Source: a bacterium (Candidatus Blackallbacteria) CG13_big_fil_rev_8_21_14_2_50_49_14 (GTDB taxonomy: Bacteria; Cyanobacteriota; Sericytochromatia; UBA7694). Taken from it: a stretch of 61,088 nt of DNA. Position 1 is the stretch's first letter. Each line of letters opens with the position of its first letter. The stretch covers positions 258,940 through 320,027 of the forward strand of contig PFGG01000035.1 in assembly GCA_002783405.1 (NCBI GenBank). Direction: 5' to 3'. Of the stretch, positions 51,580 through 60,850 are shown in pieces. Made by a program: the position numbers and the translations under genes. The notes below the pieces were generated by a model. That model was given only the letters and a program-made list of their open reading frames with translations, ran no database searches and had not been told where the DNA came from.

Positions 51580-53224
51580 GGCTCAGCCTCATTAGCAAAG
51601 CACGCATCAGTTGCTGGATATCCTGTTCAGAACTTACGGCATGGAAGAACCAGCCCATTTTTTGAAAGGGCAATACTTCTGCTGGGGTTTGCAAATATTC
51701 AGGCAAATTGAGCAGGAGGCTGCCTCCGCCCCTGGCATTTTGAAGACTGGTCTTGAGCAGGGACTTCAGTTCTGAGCTTGCCAAGGCTTCGAGCAGGCCC
51801 TGATCTGAGATCAGAAGCAAGTGACAGGCTTCTGATGCGGGGCGCAGATAGCGTTCGCTGAGTAAGTCACTTGGAAATCGGGTGGCTCCACCTAAATAAT
51901 GGCTCAGCAAGCTGAGCACTTGCTGCTCGTTGCGTGTGAAGGGCGTGGTCTCTAAGCCTTCGTCGGGGCCGCTCCAGAGGGTGATTCTTACTTTCCAGCC
52001 CTGATGCAGAGCCGATAAAGCCAGAACCACGGCAGACAGTACGGGCCAGGAACAAGTGTGGGCAGGATTGGGCAGAGAGCCGGAGGCATCCAGGTAAATG
52101 TCCAAGGCCTGAATCGGTAGGCGTGTGTTTTTTTTCGTATCATTTGACCAATATTGCTTAACAGTTGTAAAGCCCGGAACAATGCGTGGGCTCTGGATCA
52201 GGCTGTCAATCCAGGCGATTTCTTCAATCGGAGTGTCCAAAAGCCAGGGATCTGTGCCTTCGAGTAGGGGCTCCTGGGGCTGGGTCTGCATGGGTATTTT
52301 CCAGGGAGCCAGCAAGGGCTGGGCCTTTTGACGATAAAAAGCAATGCAGGCTTCTTGTTCTGAGAGCGTTTGACCCCAGGCTTGCCAGAAGTGAAGAAAG
52401 TGGCGGGGAGATTCCTGGCCCAAATGTCCGGCATGGGCACTCTTTTCTGCTTTTTCAGGCTTGAAAAGTGGCAAGGTTTTGCCAGGGTGGGAGGTTTCAG
52501 CGGGTGGTTTTGAGCTGGCGTGTGTGAGCGCTCCGTTTAAATCATGTGCCTCTCCCAGATCCGTTCCTTCTGAGAGCAGGAGGGGATGGGGTTCCTGTAG
52601 GAGTGCAGGTCGACAAAGCCTGGCAAAAGTGGAAAGGCCTTTTAAATCCTGGGTTTTGGAGCTATATACCACATCAGCCAATTCAAAAGCATCTGCTTCT
52701 TGATGGAGAGGCAGTCTTTCTTTTAAAACCTGACCTGCTGGCAGGCGAAGGAGGATTTCGTAAGCGCGTAAAACACGTTTCCAAAGTTCAGAGGGTTGAG
52801 CCGGTGCCCATTTTTGCAGGAACCCGATCAGGTTTAAATCGCTTTTGTGTGCCAAGCTGTGGTTGATTAAGAGATCCTGCCAGAGATTGGCCAAAGCGGG
52901 CAAGGAACTGAGATATTCGGGTAAAATCTGGGCGAGTATTTCAAGACTGCGCTGGTGCACCAGGTGTGAGGCCGGGCAGTAAAAAAGATGACCCGCTTCA
53001 TGCGCTAAAATTTCAGTCAGATAGGGCAAAAGCCCTTCCGCTTCAATGCGTGGGCCATTGAGCAGGATCTGGCCAGAACGCAGATGGACACGGGCCAAAT
53101 CCTGAGCCAGCCCCCAGTGAGCGCGTTCTGCTGGGGTTTGAATATAGAGTGGAAGGGGGATAAAACGGGGGGTATGCACCCAGACTGCCTGGGCTTTCTG
53201 CCAAGAAAGGGCAAGCGCTTCCAT
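51572..53224 (-). CDS. HExxH metallopeptidase-like protein with C-terminal VWA-like domain (DUF2201-type)
   Basis: 550 residues. Residues ~65-100 contain ILAHEAGHLFYCP, a zinc-metallopeptidase motif. The C-terminal half (~365-550) has YLDASGSLPNP, a MIDAS-like D-x-S-G-S of von Willebrand A domains, and a later LLLISDQG. The combination is that of DUF2201-type (metallopeptidase plus VWA-like) proteins, which usually pair with a MoxR ATPase. Middle region is low-complexity. Directly abuts the small membrane protein gene. Confidence 0.75.
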   Translation of the reverse strand: MEALALSWQKAQAVWVHTPRFIPLPLYIQTPAERAHWGLAQDLARVHLRSGQILLNGPRIEAEGLLPYLTEILAHEAGHLFYCPASHLVHQRSLEILAQILPEYLSSLPALANLWQDLLINHSLAHKSDLNLIGFLQKWAPAQPSELWKRVLRAYEILLRLPAGQVLKERLPLHQEADAFELADVVYSSKTQDLKGLSTFARLCRPALLQEPHPLLLSEGTDLGEAHDLNGALTHASSKPPAETSHPGKTLPLFKPEKAEKSAHAGHLGQESPRHFLHFWQAWGQTLSEQEACIAFYRQKAQPLLAPWKIPMQTQPQEPLLEGTDPWLLDTPIEEIAWIDSLIQSPRIVPGFTTVKQYWSNDTKKNTRLPIQALDIYLDASGSLPNPAHTCSWPVLSAVVLALSALHQGWKVRITLWSGPDEGLETTPFTRNEQQVLSLLSHYLGGATRFPSDLLSERYLRPASEACHLLLISDQGLLEALASSELKSLLKTSLQNARGGGSLLLNLPEYLQTPAEVLPFQKMGWFFHAVSSEQDIQQLMRALLMRLSHA

Positions 53225-53626
53225 TTAGGGTTTTAAAATGGCAGAACTAAGCCCCAGAGGCAAGAGAACGCCTAAAAACAGAGCCAAACCCATGAGTAGA
53301 GTTGCAATTCCCTGAATCAGGAAGACCAGAATTCCACTGATAACGCTCAGAGCATAGCTTTTTTGCAGCAAATAGAGATAGAGGGCAAAAGGGGCGAGAG
53401 TGCCAACTATCTGAGGAATAATAGGAATGAACATGCCAGCCAACCCCATCAGCAGGCCGATAAAAAGCGAACCCAGAAAAGAAAGCAGATTAACCTTCAA
53501 GGCTGTTCCAAAGCGATTTTCGGCAATATTAAAAAATTTGAGTGTGAAATAAAGCATAAAACTGCTGAAGATCAGCAGCAGAGCCAGCAAAGGGAAAATC
53601 ATGAAAGCGCCAAAGAACATTTCCAT
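53225..53626 (-). CDS. Small polytopic membrane protein
   Basis: 133 residues with four hydrophobic segments (FMIFPLLALLLIFSSFMLYF; LLSFLGSLFIGLLMGLAGMF; LAPFALYLYLLQ; ISGILVFLIQGIATLLMGLAL). No family recognised. Abuts the VWA gene with no gap, GGAG upstream of its ATG. Probably the membrane partner of the same operon. Confidence 0.6.
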   Translation of the reverse strand: MEMFFGAFMIFPLLALLLIFSSFMLYFTLKFFNIAENRFGTALKVNLLSFLGSLFIGLLMGLAGMFIPIIPQIVGTLAPFALYLYLLQKSYALSVISGILVFLIQGIATLLMGLALFLGVLLPLGLSSAILKP

Positions 53627-53762
53627 GGTGGCTTGGCTCCTTTTTCTGTTGAAAGACTGTTTTTACGATAGCATAAGCCTGCGTTGGCAGCCATCCTTCT
53701 TTTTTGAGCCTTGGCTTGGGTTTTTTCAGGCTCGGCTCTTCAGAGACGGGCTTTGCATCGGC

Positions 53763-53768
53763 TATAAT
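53763..53768 (+). promoter_or_regulatory. Probable -10 box of the gene at 53802
   Basis: A perfect TATAAT 34 bases before the ATG. No good -35 box at the standard distance. Confidence 0.4.
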
Positions 53769-53801
53769 GGGGAAGCCAGAGTATCGCAAAGGGGAAAAGC
53801 C

Positions 53802-56090
53802 ATGGACACGAGATCTCAAAGCAGTTCCGGTGGTTGGAATGATCCAAGCATGGGGTATATTCAAAAGGCCGCTGACGCAGCCAGTAGTATTGAACCCATC
53901 GCGACACCAGATCTTCCCAATGAGGCGATTGAGGAAATCGCCCAAATTCTGGCTTCTATGTTTCACTACCGACATCAAGTGGATATTGTCCACCGCTTTG
54001 AAGTGATGAAACGTCTGCGTGAAGAAGCTGTCGTATTGCGTAAAACGATACAGGACAAAGGTCGGGCGGCGGTTCGGCTTGACGATTTGTTTGAACACCA
54101 TTCTCTGCATACTGTAATTTATAAATCCCAGGTAGAAGCTTGGTTGGCTCTGCGTGCTCAGAAACCAACCTATGGCAAAGAACCTCCTGAGCGTTGCCCA
54201 GCTTGCGATATGCCCCTGGTAAACAGTTGGACCTGTCTGGGCTGTGGGCTTGAACTTGAAAGCCCCTATCTGCGCATGCAACTGCGGGCTTCTTCACAAA
54301 GCCAGATCCGCCATTTGCCCTATCACTACGCGCTTTTATCTGATACTGAGCGCCGCCGCCTGCTGTTTATTAACTGCCGTGAAGGCCATCGTGTGGGCTG
54401 GGAAATCGATGCTGAACAATGGGCTGTTGAGGCCCCCATGAGTGCCCTTTATCTGGACAAGCATCGGATTTTACTGACGGATCGCCAGCAGAACCGGGTT
54501 TTTGAAGTGGGCATGTTTGGGGAATTGCTTTGGGAGTTTAATACTGAGGAATCTGAACGCCATGCGCTGTTTGAGCCTTCCCGTGTGACCCTTTTTCACC
54601 GTGCCCAGGATGAATATTTTTTGATTGCAGATACGGGCAACCACCGTGTTTTGATGGTGGATCGCCACCACCGGATTCATTGGCAATATGGCATGATGGG
54701 AGAAGCGGGAGCAGATGATGGCTATCTGGATTCTCCGACAGATTTACAAATGACTTCAGATGGACATGTTCTGATTGTAGACAGTGGCAATAACCGGGTG
54801 ATTGAAGTGAATTCTGACAATGGCCGGATTGTTTGGCAGGCTCCCGAACATCTGGGTCTTTTACAGCCTGTCTTTGCCGAGCGCTTGCAGAATCACCATA
54901 TGATTATCGTGGATGCAGGCAATTACCGGGTTTTGGAACTCAACCCCCAGGGTGAATTGGAAGAAGAGGTCAATTATTATAATCAGAACCTCGATCCCCG
55001 TTTTCGTCTCGACAATCCCACCCAGTATATCCGCCGTGAAAACCAGAATATTCTGCTGGGCAGCGCCCAGCGCATGATGGAAATTGACCTGATTCACAAA
55101 CATGCTCTGTGGGTGGCACCTCTCAATGATTTGAACTATGAATACCAGGATGAGATTCTGCATTCGCTTGACCCCAATGAAGAATTTGTGGCTTTGGTCG
55201 AAAAGCAGGATGCTCCTCCCATGGAGCAACTGAGTCTGAACCGTGTGCTGCAGCGAACCCAGGTTTTTCAAAATGCCCCCGAAGAATTTTTGGAAGTCTT
55301 AACGCCCTATCTGACCATGCATACCTATTACCCCGAAGAAAAGATCGTCAAAGAGGGCGAAACAGGCGATGCCATGTATATTCTGCGCAAGGGCAAGGTA
55401 CATGTGGTGCGGGGAGAGGATACCCTTTTGGCCACCCTGGAAACCGGCGATATCTTTGGCGAAATGGCGCTGGTTTTAAGCGAACCACGCAGTGCCACTG
55501 TCAAAGCCAGTACGACCTGCGAAGTGTATCGCTTGAGCAAATGGGCCTTTGAAACCGCAATTCAGGCCTTTCCGGATGTGTACCATCGCATTCAGGAACT
55601 GGCCCAGAACCGGGCGGCGATCACCCGTTTGAAAACCGGGCGCCATCTCTCTGCTGCAGAAGCCTCTGAGGTTTTGCAAACCCTTTTGGATACGCAACTG
55701 GAGCGCTTGCAAAAAATTAAGTCGGAATACAAGCACCAGGCCCAGTCCGTGATCGTATTCCGGCCTCCTTGGCGTTTGATGTATACCAAAATTGAACAGC
55801 ATGCCATTCATGCCGCGATTCGTGAGGGCTGGCACTGTTTCGAGCTGCATCTGCACAGCCGCAGTGGTGAAAAAATGACCCTGGATCAGGTCTGTCCTGT
55901 CATTTTGCTTTTGCGCGAACAGGGAGAACTGATCAAACTTCATCCTTCAGCCGATGCGATCAGGAGGGATTTACTCAACGATACCCTGGCCTTGACCTTG
56001 ATTACACATCATTCCCGTGAGCAGATTCTTGAAGACTTGGGCAGTATGCAGGGTTGGGCTCCGACTCAAATTTTTGAAATAGATTTTTAA
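53802..56090 (+). CDS. Zinc-ribbon / NHL-type beta-propeller / cNMP-binding fusion protein
   Basis: 762 residues from the ATG at 53802 (AAGGGG upstream). Order: helical N-terminus (~35-125), a CPAC...CLGC zinc ribbon (~131-148), an NHL/PQQ-like propeller with repeated ADTGNHRVL, VDSGNNRVI and VDAGNYRVL blades (~180-470), a cyclic-nucleotide-binding domain (~495-600) with an intact cassette FGEMALVLSEPRSATV including the Arg, and an unassigned C-terminal ~150 residues. No signal peptide; cytoplasmic. Function unknown; cAMP/cGMP-type control is inferred from the cassette. Confidence 0.75.
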   Translation: MDTRSQSSSGGWNDPSMGYIQKAADAASSIEPIATPDLPNEAIEEIAQILASMFHYRHQVDIVHRFEVMKRLREEAVVLRKTIQDKGRAAVRLDDLFEHHSLHTVIYKSQVEAWLALRAQKPTYGKEPPERCPACDMPLVNSWTCLGCGLELESPYLRMQLRASSQSQIRHLPYHYALLSDTERRRLLFINCREGHRVGWEIDAEQWAVEAPMSALYLDKHRILLTDRQQNRVFEVGMFGELLWEFNTEESERHALFEPSRVTLFHRAQDEYFLIADTGNHRVLMVDRHHRIHWQYGMMGEAGADDGYLDSPTDLQMTSDGHVLIVDSGNNRVIEVNSDNGRIVWQAPEHLGLLQPVFAERLQNHHMIIVDAGNYRVLELNPQGELEEEVNYYNQNLDPRFRLDNPTQYIRRENQNILLGSAQRMMEIDLIHKHALWVAPLNDLNYEYQDEILHSLDPNEEFVALVEKQDAPPMEQLSLNRVLQRTQVFQNAPEEFLEVLTPYLTMHTYYPEEKIVKEGETGDAMYILRKGKVHVVRGEDTLLATLETGDIFGEMALVLSEPRSATVKASTTCEVYRLSKWAFETAIQAFPDVYHRIQELAQNRAAITRLKTGRHLSAAEASEVLQTLLDTQLERLQKIKSEYKHQAQSVIVFRPPWRLMYTKIEQHAIHAAIREGWHCFELHLHSRSGEKMTLDQVCPVILLLREQGELIKLHPSADAIRRDLLNDTLALTLITHHSREQILEDLGSMQGWAPTQIFEIDF

Positions 56091-56196
56091 ACCCAACGGA
56101 GAAAATCTATCCCGTGCCGGTTGGGCTTGAATCCGGGTACAATAGAGCACTGGCTTGCGCCTAAGGCGTAGCGTCAATTCCTGTATGATTCGAGGG

Positions 56197-57657
56197 ATGC
56201 CTGTGATTGAAAGAGATTTGGCCCAACTGGCTGTAGATACGGCCCTGCAGCGTGGAGCAACCTATGCCGACGCCCGGATTATCCGCTTGCAAACCGAGCA
56301 ATTGGATATTCGCAATGGCAATGTAAATGGCATTAAACAACACCTGGAAGTCGGTATCGGCATTCGGGTTCTGGTAGATGGGGCTTGGGGCTTTGCAGCC
56401 AACCCCGATTTGAAAAAATCCAAGGTTGAAATTGCGGTGGATCGTGCGATTGCCCTGGCCCGTGATTCAGCCCATCTGTACCATGCCCCCGTGGTTTTGG
56501 CACGGCGTGCGCCGATTGTCACGGTTTGGAAATCCCCCTGTCAGATTGATCCTTTTGGAGTTTCGCTGGAAGACAAGTTGGGCTTTTTATTTGAAGCAGA
56601 AGAAGAAATGCGCCGGGTCAAAGGCATTGCCTTTACTGAAGCCGGCATGGATCTCTGGAAAGAATGGCAGCTTTTTGTGAACAGCGATGGCAGCCAGATT
56701 GAACAGGAAATCGTGCAGACCGGCTCTGGCCTTTCGGCTACAGCGGTTTCAGATACCGATGTGCAAACCCGTTCGTTTCCCTCTTCCTTTGGTGGACAGT
56801 TTAAATCTGCTGGATATGAGCTGATTCCCACGCTGAACCTCAAAGACAATGCCCAGCGCGTGGCTGAAGAGGCCGTGCAGTTGCTGACTGCCAAGGCCTG
56901 CCCGGTGGGTGAAAAGACCCTGATTCTGGGGGGCTCACAACTGGCTTTGCAAGTACACGAATCCTGTGGGCATCCGGTGGAATTTGACCGGGTGCTGGGT
57001 CATGAAGCAGATTTTGCTGGCACCAGCTTTTTAACCCCTGAAAAACGCAATAACTTTCAGTACGGCTCTGAAATTGTGAATATTGTGGCCGATGCCACTG
57101 CTCCTGGCGGGCTGGGGAGCTTTGGCTATGATGACGAGGGCACGCCTGCCCAGAAATCAGACATTATCAAAGATGGCCGTTTTGTAGGCTACCTGATGAG
57201 CCGTGAAACCGCTGAAAGCAATGAAATGGAATCGAATGGGGCCATGCGTGCTCAGGGGTGGAATCATACCCCGATTGTGCGCATGTCGAATATCAACCTG
57301 TTGCCCGGTGACTGGGAACTTCAGGCCATGATCGAGTCGACTGAAGATGGGATTATGGTTTGCGATAACCGCAGCTGGTCAATCGATGACAAGCGTCTGA
57401 ATTTCCAGTTTGGCGGTGAGCTGGGCTGGGAAATCAAGGGTGGCAAAATTGTCGGCATGGTCAAGAACCCGACCTATACCGGCATTACGCCTCAATTCTG
57501 GCGCAGCTGTGACGCGATTGCCAATCAGAATCATTATCAAATCTGGGGCACGCCCAATTGCGGCAAGGGCCAGCCGATGCAAGTGGCCCGTGTGGGTCAC
57601 GGGGTTTCCTATGCCCGCTTCCAGAACGTGAAAGTAGGTGTGGGCTATGCTGAATAA
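56197..57657 (+). CDS. tldD: TldD-type metalloprotease
   Basis: 486 residues. The zinc site is HESCGHPVEFD (H-E-x3-H) with later RDGRFVGY-type KDGRFVGYLMSRETA, and the N-terminal TYADARIIRLQTEQLDIRNG is typical of TldD. TldD/TldE cleave unfolded peptides and mature some RiPPs. Start could be ATG 56197 or GTG 56203, the latter with GAGGG six bases upstream; ATG 56185 also possible. Overlaps the TldE gene by 11 bases. Confidence 0.92.
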   Translation: MPVIERDLAQLAVDTALQRGATYADARIIRLQTEQLDIRNGNVNGIKQHLEVGIGIRVLVDGAWGFAANPDLKKSKVEIAVDRAIALARDSAHLYHAPVVLARRAPIVTVWKSPCQIDPFGVSLEDKLGFLFEAEEEMRRVKGIAFTEAGMDLWKEWQLFVNSDGSQIEQEIVQTGSGLSATAVSDTDVQTRSFPSSFGGQFKSAGYELIPTLNLKDNAQRVAEEAVQLLTAKACPVGEKTLILGGSQLALQVHESCGHPVEFDRVLGHEADFAGTSFLTPEKRNNFQYGSEIVNIVADATAPGGLGSFGYDDEGTPAQKSDIIKDGRFVGYLMSRETAESNEMESNGAMRAQGWNHTPIVRMSNINLLPGDWELQAMIESTEDGIMVCDNRSWSIDDKRLNFQFGGELGWEIKGGKIVGMVKNPTYTGITPQFWRSCDAIANQNHYQIWGTPNCGKGQPMQVARVGHGVSYARFQNVKVGVGYAE

Positions 57658-58990
57658 GAAAAAAGCGCAGGAGATTCTCTCTGAGGCGATTCGCTATTCG
57701 CCGGCAGATGAAACGGAAGTGATTCTGAGTGGGGGCAAAACCTTCTCGACCCGTTTTACCAATAACTATATCTCTCAAAATGGCGCGCAGAAGGAATATG
57801 ACCTGACCGTGCGTGTGGCCTTTGGGCAGCAGGTGGGTGTGGCTTCCTGCAATCTTTTTGATGGAGATAACCTCAAAAAGGTTGTTGACAATGCCTGTAA
57901 TGCAGCCCGCCACAGCAAACCCGACCTTGACTGGACGTCTGTGCTGGAGCCAACAGATCATCAGGAAATGAATGATGCCTATCTGCAGGACACGATTGAC
58001 TATACTCCGCATGAAAAGGCCGAACGCCTGGCACCGATTTTGAAACAGTCCATTGACAAGGGCCTGACTTCAGCCGGGATGTTGGTCAATGGCGATCAGA
58101 TGTTGACCGTGATGAATTCCAAAGGGCTTTTTGCCTATCAGTCCTGGACTACCGCTTCTTTTACCTATACCGCCATGGCACCCAACCAGGGCTCGGCCTG
58201 GGCTGAATATCACAGCCACGATATGGCTGAAGTTGCGGTTGAAGAACTGGCTGCTCAGGCCATGGAAAAGGCGCTTTTGAGCCAGAACCCGATTGCCGCT
58301 GAACCTGGTGCCTATACCGTGGTGCTGAGCCCCAGTGCGGTGCTGGAATTGGTTGAGTTTCTCAACTACCTGGGTTTTGGGGGCATGGCCTATGAAGAAA
58401 ACCGTACCTTTACAGCGGGCAAACTGGGCCAGCAGCTTTTCGATCCCCGGATTAACCTGGTAGATAATCCTTTCCGCAAGGAAGTGCTGGGGCCTGGCTT
58501 TGACTATGAAGGCCATCCCAAACAAGCTCTGCCTTTGATTGAAAACGGCGTGGTGCGCAATCTGGCCTATGACCGCCGAATGGCGAACAAGGCAGGCAAA
58601 CAGTCTACGGGCCATGCCCTGATGCCCCCTGCCACGATGGGGCCTTTTCCGACCCAGATTGTGCTGGAAGCGGGTGAAGACACGCTTGAAAGCATGATTG
58701 CCTCAACCGAGCGCGGGATTTATATTACCCGGCTCTGGTACTCCAATGTGGTTGATCCCAAACAGGCGATTATCACCGGCATGACCCGTGATGGCACCTT
58801 TATGATCGAAGACGGCAAACTGAGCAAGCCCTTGCGCAATATGCGTTATAACGAGTCGCTGCTCAAGGCGTTTGCCCAGGTCGAAGGCATTGGCAACCGG
58901 GTCTACGGCTTTCAGGGCTATTTTGGCAAGTTGGCCGTGCCCGCGCTGAAACTGCGTGATTTTCACTTTACAGGTGTTTCGCAGGAATAA
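57647..58990 (+). CDS. pmbA: TldE/PmbA-type subunit
   Basis: 447 residues from the ATG at 57647. Same fold as TldD (DETEVILSGGKTFSTRFTNNYISQN N-terminus) but no HExxxH, as expected for the non-catalytic TldE partner; the pair forms a heterodimer protease. C-terminal TRDGTFMIEDGKLSKPLRNMRYNESLL is the family ending. Translationally linked to tldD by overlap; a strong terminator follows. Confidence 0.9.
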   Translation: MLNKKKAQEILSEAIRYSPADETEVILSGGKTFSTRFTNNYISQNGAQKEYDLTVRVAFGQQVGVASCNLFDGDNLKKVVDNACNAARHSKPDLDWTSVLEPTDHQEMNDAYLQDTIDYTPHEKAERLAPILKQSIDKGLTSAGMLVNGDQMLTVMNSKGLFAYQSWTTASFTYTAMAPNQGSAWAEYHSHDMAEVAVEELAAQAMEKALLSQNPIAAEPGAYTVVLSPSAVLELVEFLNYLGFGGMAYEENRTFTAGKLGQQLFDPRINLVDNPFRKEVLGPGFDYEGHPKQALPLIENGVVRNLAYDRRMANKAGKQSTGHALMPPATMGPFPTQIVLEAGEDTLESMIASTERGIYITRLWYSNVVDPKQAIITGMTRDGTFMIEDGKLSKPLRNMRYNESLLKAFAQVEGIGNRVYGFQGYFGKLAVPALKLRDFHFTGVSQE

Positions 58991-59006
58991 GTCTGAACAT
59001 GTTTGA

Positions 59007-59048
59007 AAGCCCCCGCTTCGTTTTGATGAGGCGGGGGCTTTTTTATTT
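59007..59048 (+). terminator. tldD-tldE operon terminator
   Basis: AAGCCCCCGC / GCGGGGGCTT stem with a 14-base loop followed by a long T-run. Confidence 0.9.
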
Positions 59049-59179
59049 TATTTTTGAGCTTTATGATAGGGTTGATGGGAAAGCCGATGATCGGTCCTGC
59101 TTTGCTGACTTTTGTTGGCCTTTTTTCCCCTCAAATGGGGATTGAGCGCCATTTGAATCAAGATCTTCCATTGCAAAGG

Positions 59180-60319
59180 GGCGTTGTTGCATGAATGCTG
59201 ACCTAAAAAAAGCCCCCGAGAAGGCCATAATGCTGGTAATTTCAGGGTATGAAAAAAAATGTTAATGACCCCAAACCGAAGTATCGAGTCACGAACTGGT
59301 CTGAGTATAACAAAGCCTTGAAGCAAAGGGGAAGTATCACGTTCTGGTTTTCGGAAGATGTTCAAGAAAAATGGCTGACGAATGAAAAAACGGGAAAACG
59401 AGGAGCCTCCCAAACCTATTCAGATCTAGCCATAGAAACGTTTTTAACTGTTATGGCACTTTACAAATTGCCATTAAGAGCTGCCGAAGGTTTCATCCAC
59501 TCAATCTTTGCTTTAGCGGACATTAAATTAGGGGTTCCTGAGTACAGCACAGTGAGTCGGAGGAGATTTGGGCTGAAGGTTATTTTGCCCCGCAAAGTGA
59601 GTGATAGAAAGATTCACGTTGTTATTGACTCAACGGGAGTCAAAATTTTTGGAGAGGGAACTTCAGTTGTTAGCGACGCTAGGAACCTTACAAATGAAGA
59701 TAGCATTGATGAGTGGAAGGTGCGTCAACACGGTTACAGCAAGCGTAGAACATGGCGAAAGCTTCATTTGGCTGTAAATGAAGCAATATGCGAAATTGTC
59801 GCCAGTGTTGTTTCTGAAAACTCACTTACTGACGGTGACGCTTTGGCTGACCTACTTGAGCAAATTCCTGAGCCAATTGAACAGGTCTCCACTGACGGAG
59901 CCTATGACTGGTTTTCATGTTATGAAACATCGCTCAGCGTCAGGCTAAAGCAGCGATTCCTCCTCGTGAAAATGCCAAAATTAAGCAAAGAAAAAAAGTA
60001 GGAATTGAGCCTTTGCCCAGAGATGAAAACCTCAGAAGAATCAGGCAAATCGGGCGTAAAAACTGGAAAATTGAAAGTGGCTATCATCGGCGCAGTTTGG
60101 CTGAAACCAGCATGTTCAGGTTCAAACAGATTTTCGGTGGAAGTGTTCACTCGCGCTCCTTTGAGAGCCAAGCCGTTGACCTCTTTGTTAGATGTGTATT
60201 GCTCAATCGAATGACCTGGCTGGGAATGCCTGTATCTGAAAAAATAGAGGTTGTTTTATGACTCTTCCAATTTTAAGTAAAAACTCGATTGCTCAACTTT
60301 TGATTCATGCAACAACGCC
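59180..60319 (+). mobile_element. IS5-family (IS903-group-like) insertion sequence
   Basis: 1140 bp bounded by perfect 17-bp inverted repeats, GGCGTTGTTGCATGAAT at 59180-59196 and its complement at 60303-60319. It carries one transposase gene, frameshifted. Immediate flanks show no matching target duplication of 3, 4 or 9 bp, so it may have been left by recombination or be old. Confidence 0.9.
59249..60261 (+). pseudogene. IS5-family DDE transposase, frame-disrupted
   Basis: Frame 1 (59249-60001) begins KYRVTNWSEYNKALKQRGSI, close to IS903-type transposases, and holds the first Asp (VIDSTGVK) and second Asp (STDGAYD). The catalytic Glu block YHRRSLAETSMFRFK is in another frame (to 60261). 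Family-like sequence (AAIPPREN) already resumes in the second frame at ~59945, so the shift is near 59926-59935 and equals one lost base. An A-AAA-AAG slippery heptamer at 59992-59998 just before the frame-1 stop could also yield a -1 product. Confidence 0.85.
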
Positions 60320-60376
60320 ACTGTTACTGTAAGCAATGGCATCTTTTGAGCATTAAATGTCAATTTAGGAATGCTG

Positions 60377-60691
60377 TTACCAAAATCTTTTATCAAAATA
60401 AAGATCAAATATCTGATCGTTGTTGATGATTTTCATATTTTCTGCCATGCATTGTGCAATCAATAAGCGATCAAAAGGATCTCGATGGTGAAAAGGTAAT
60501 TTTTCAAGGGTTAAAAAATGGTGGGTATGCGTAGGCAGTAAATAAAATCCGATCGCTGTGATGTGATGAAAAATGCTTTCTAAAGGCTTGTTCAATCTTA
60601 ATTTCCCAAGGCTCACTTTGATGGTCATCTCCCAGAGGGTGGCCATACTCACATAAATATCATTTTCTGGATGCTCAATAATTTCTCGGAG
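60377..60691 (-). pseudogene. vapC: VapC-type PIN-domain toxin, N-terminus lost
   Basis: PIN ribonuclease toxin of a type II toxin-antitoxin system. Readable from 60691 down: LREIIEHPENDIYVSMATLWEM, then KVSLGKLRLNKPL and LPFHHRDPFDRLLIAQ with the later catalytic Asp residues. Normal proteins start ~25 residues earlier with the LLDTH Asp; here that part is replaced by the end of the TnpB element. The antitoxin gene would lie beyond the window. Likely inactive. Confidence 0.75.
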
Positions 60692-60850
60692 GTCAACGAC
60701 CCTGGCCTAAAGGCCAGAGCTTGTAACTAACCAAAGGAGATGTTCCCTTGAATCGCTACAATAGGCTGGTTGACAGACAGCCCTTTAAATTGCAAGTAAT
60801 TGGCGCGAATATTAATCGCGGCGTTGTGGTCAGCATGGCAAGTAAATTTG
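60692..60850 (-). ncRNA. Probable omega-RNA (reRNA) scaffold of the TnpB element
   Basis: In TnpB systems the guide RNA scaffold overlaps the 3' end of tnpB and the right end, and the bases just outside the element are the guide. Here the element end is 60692, so the guide would be CTCCGAGAAATTATTGAG, which is vapC sequence. The 5' boundary is not determinable. Confidence 0.35.

Noticed and set aside
59048-59179. Sequence between the tldE terminator and the IS as a broken gene
   Set aside because: No frame with family resemblance; only a short CCCCTCAAATGGGG palindrome is visible.
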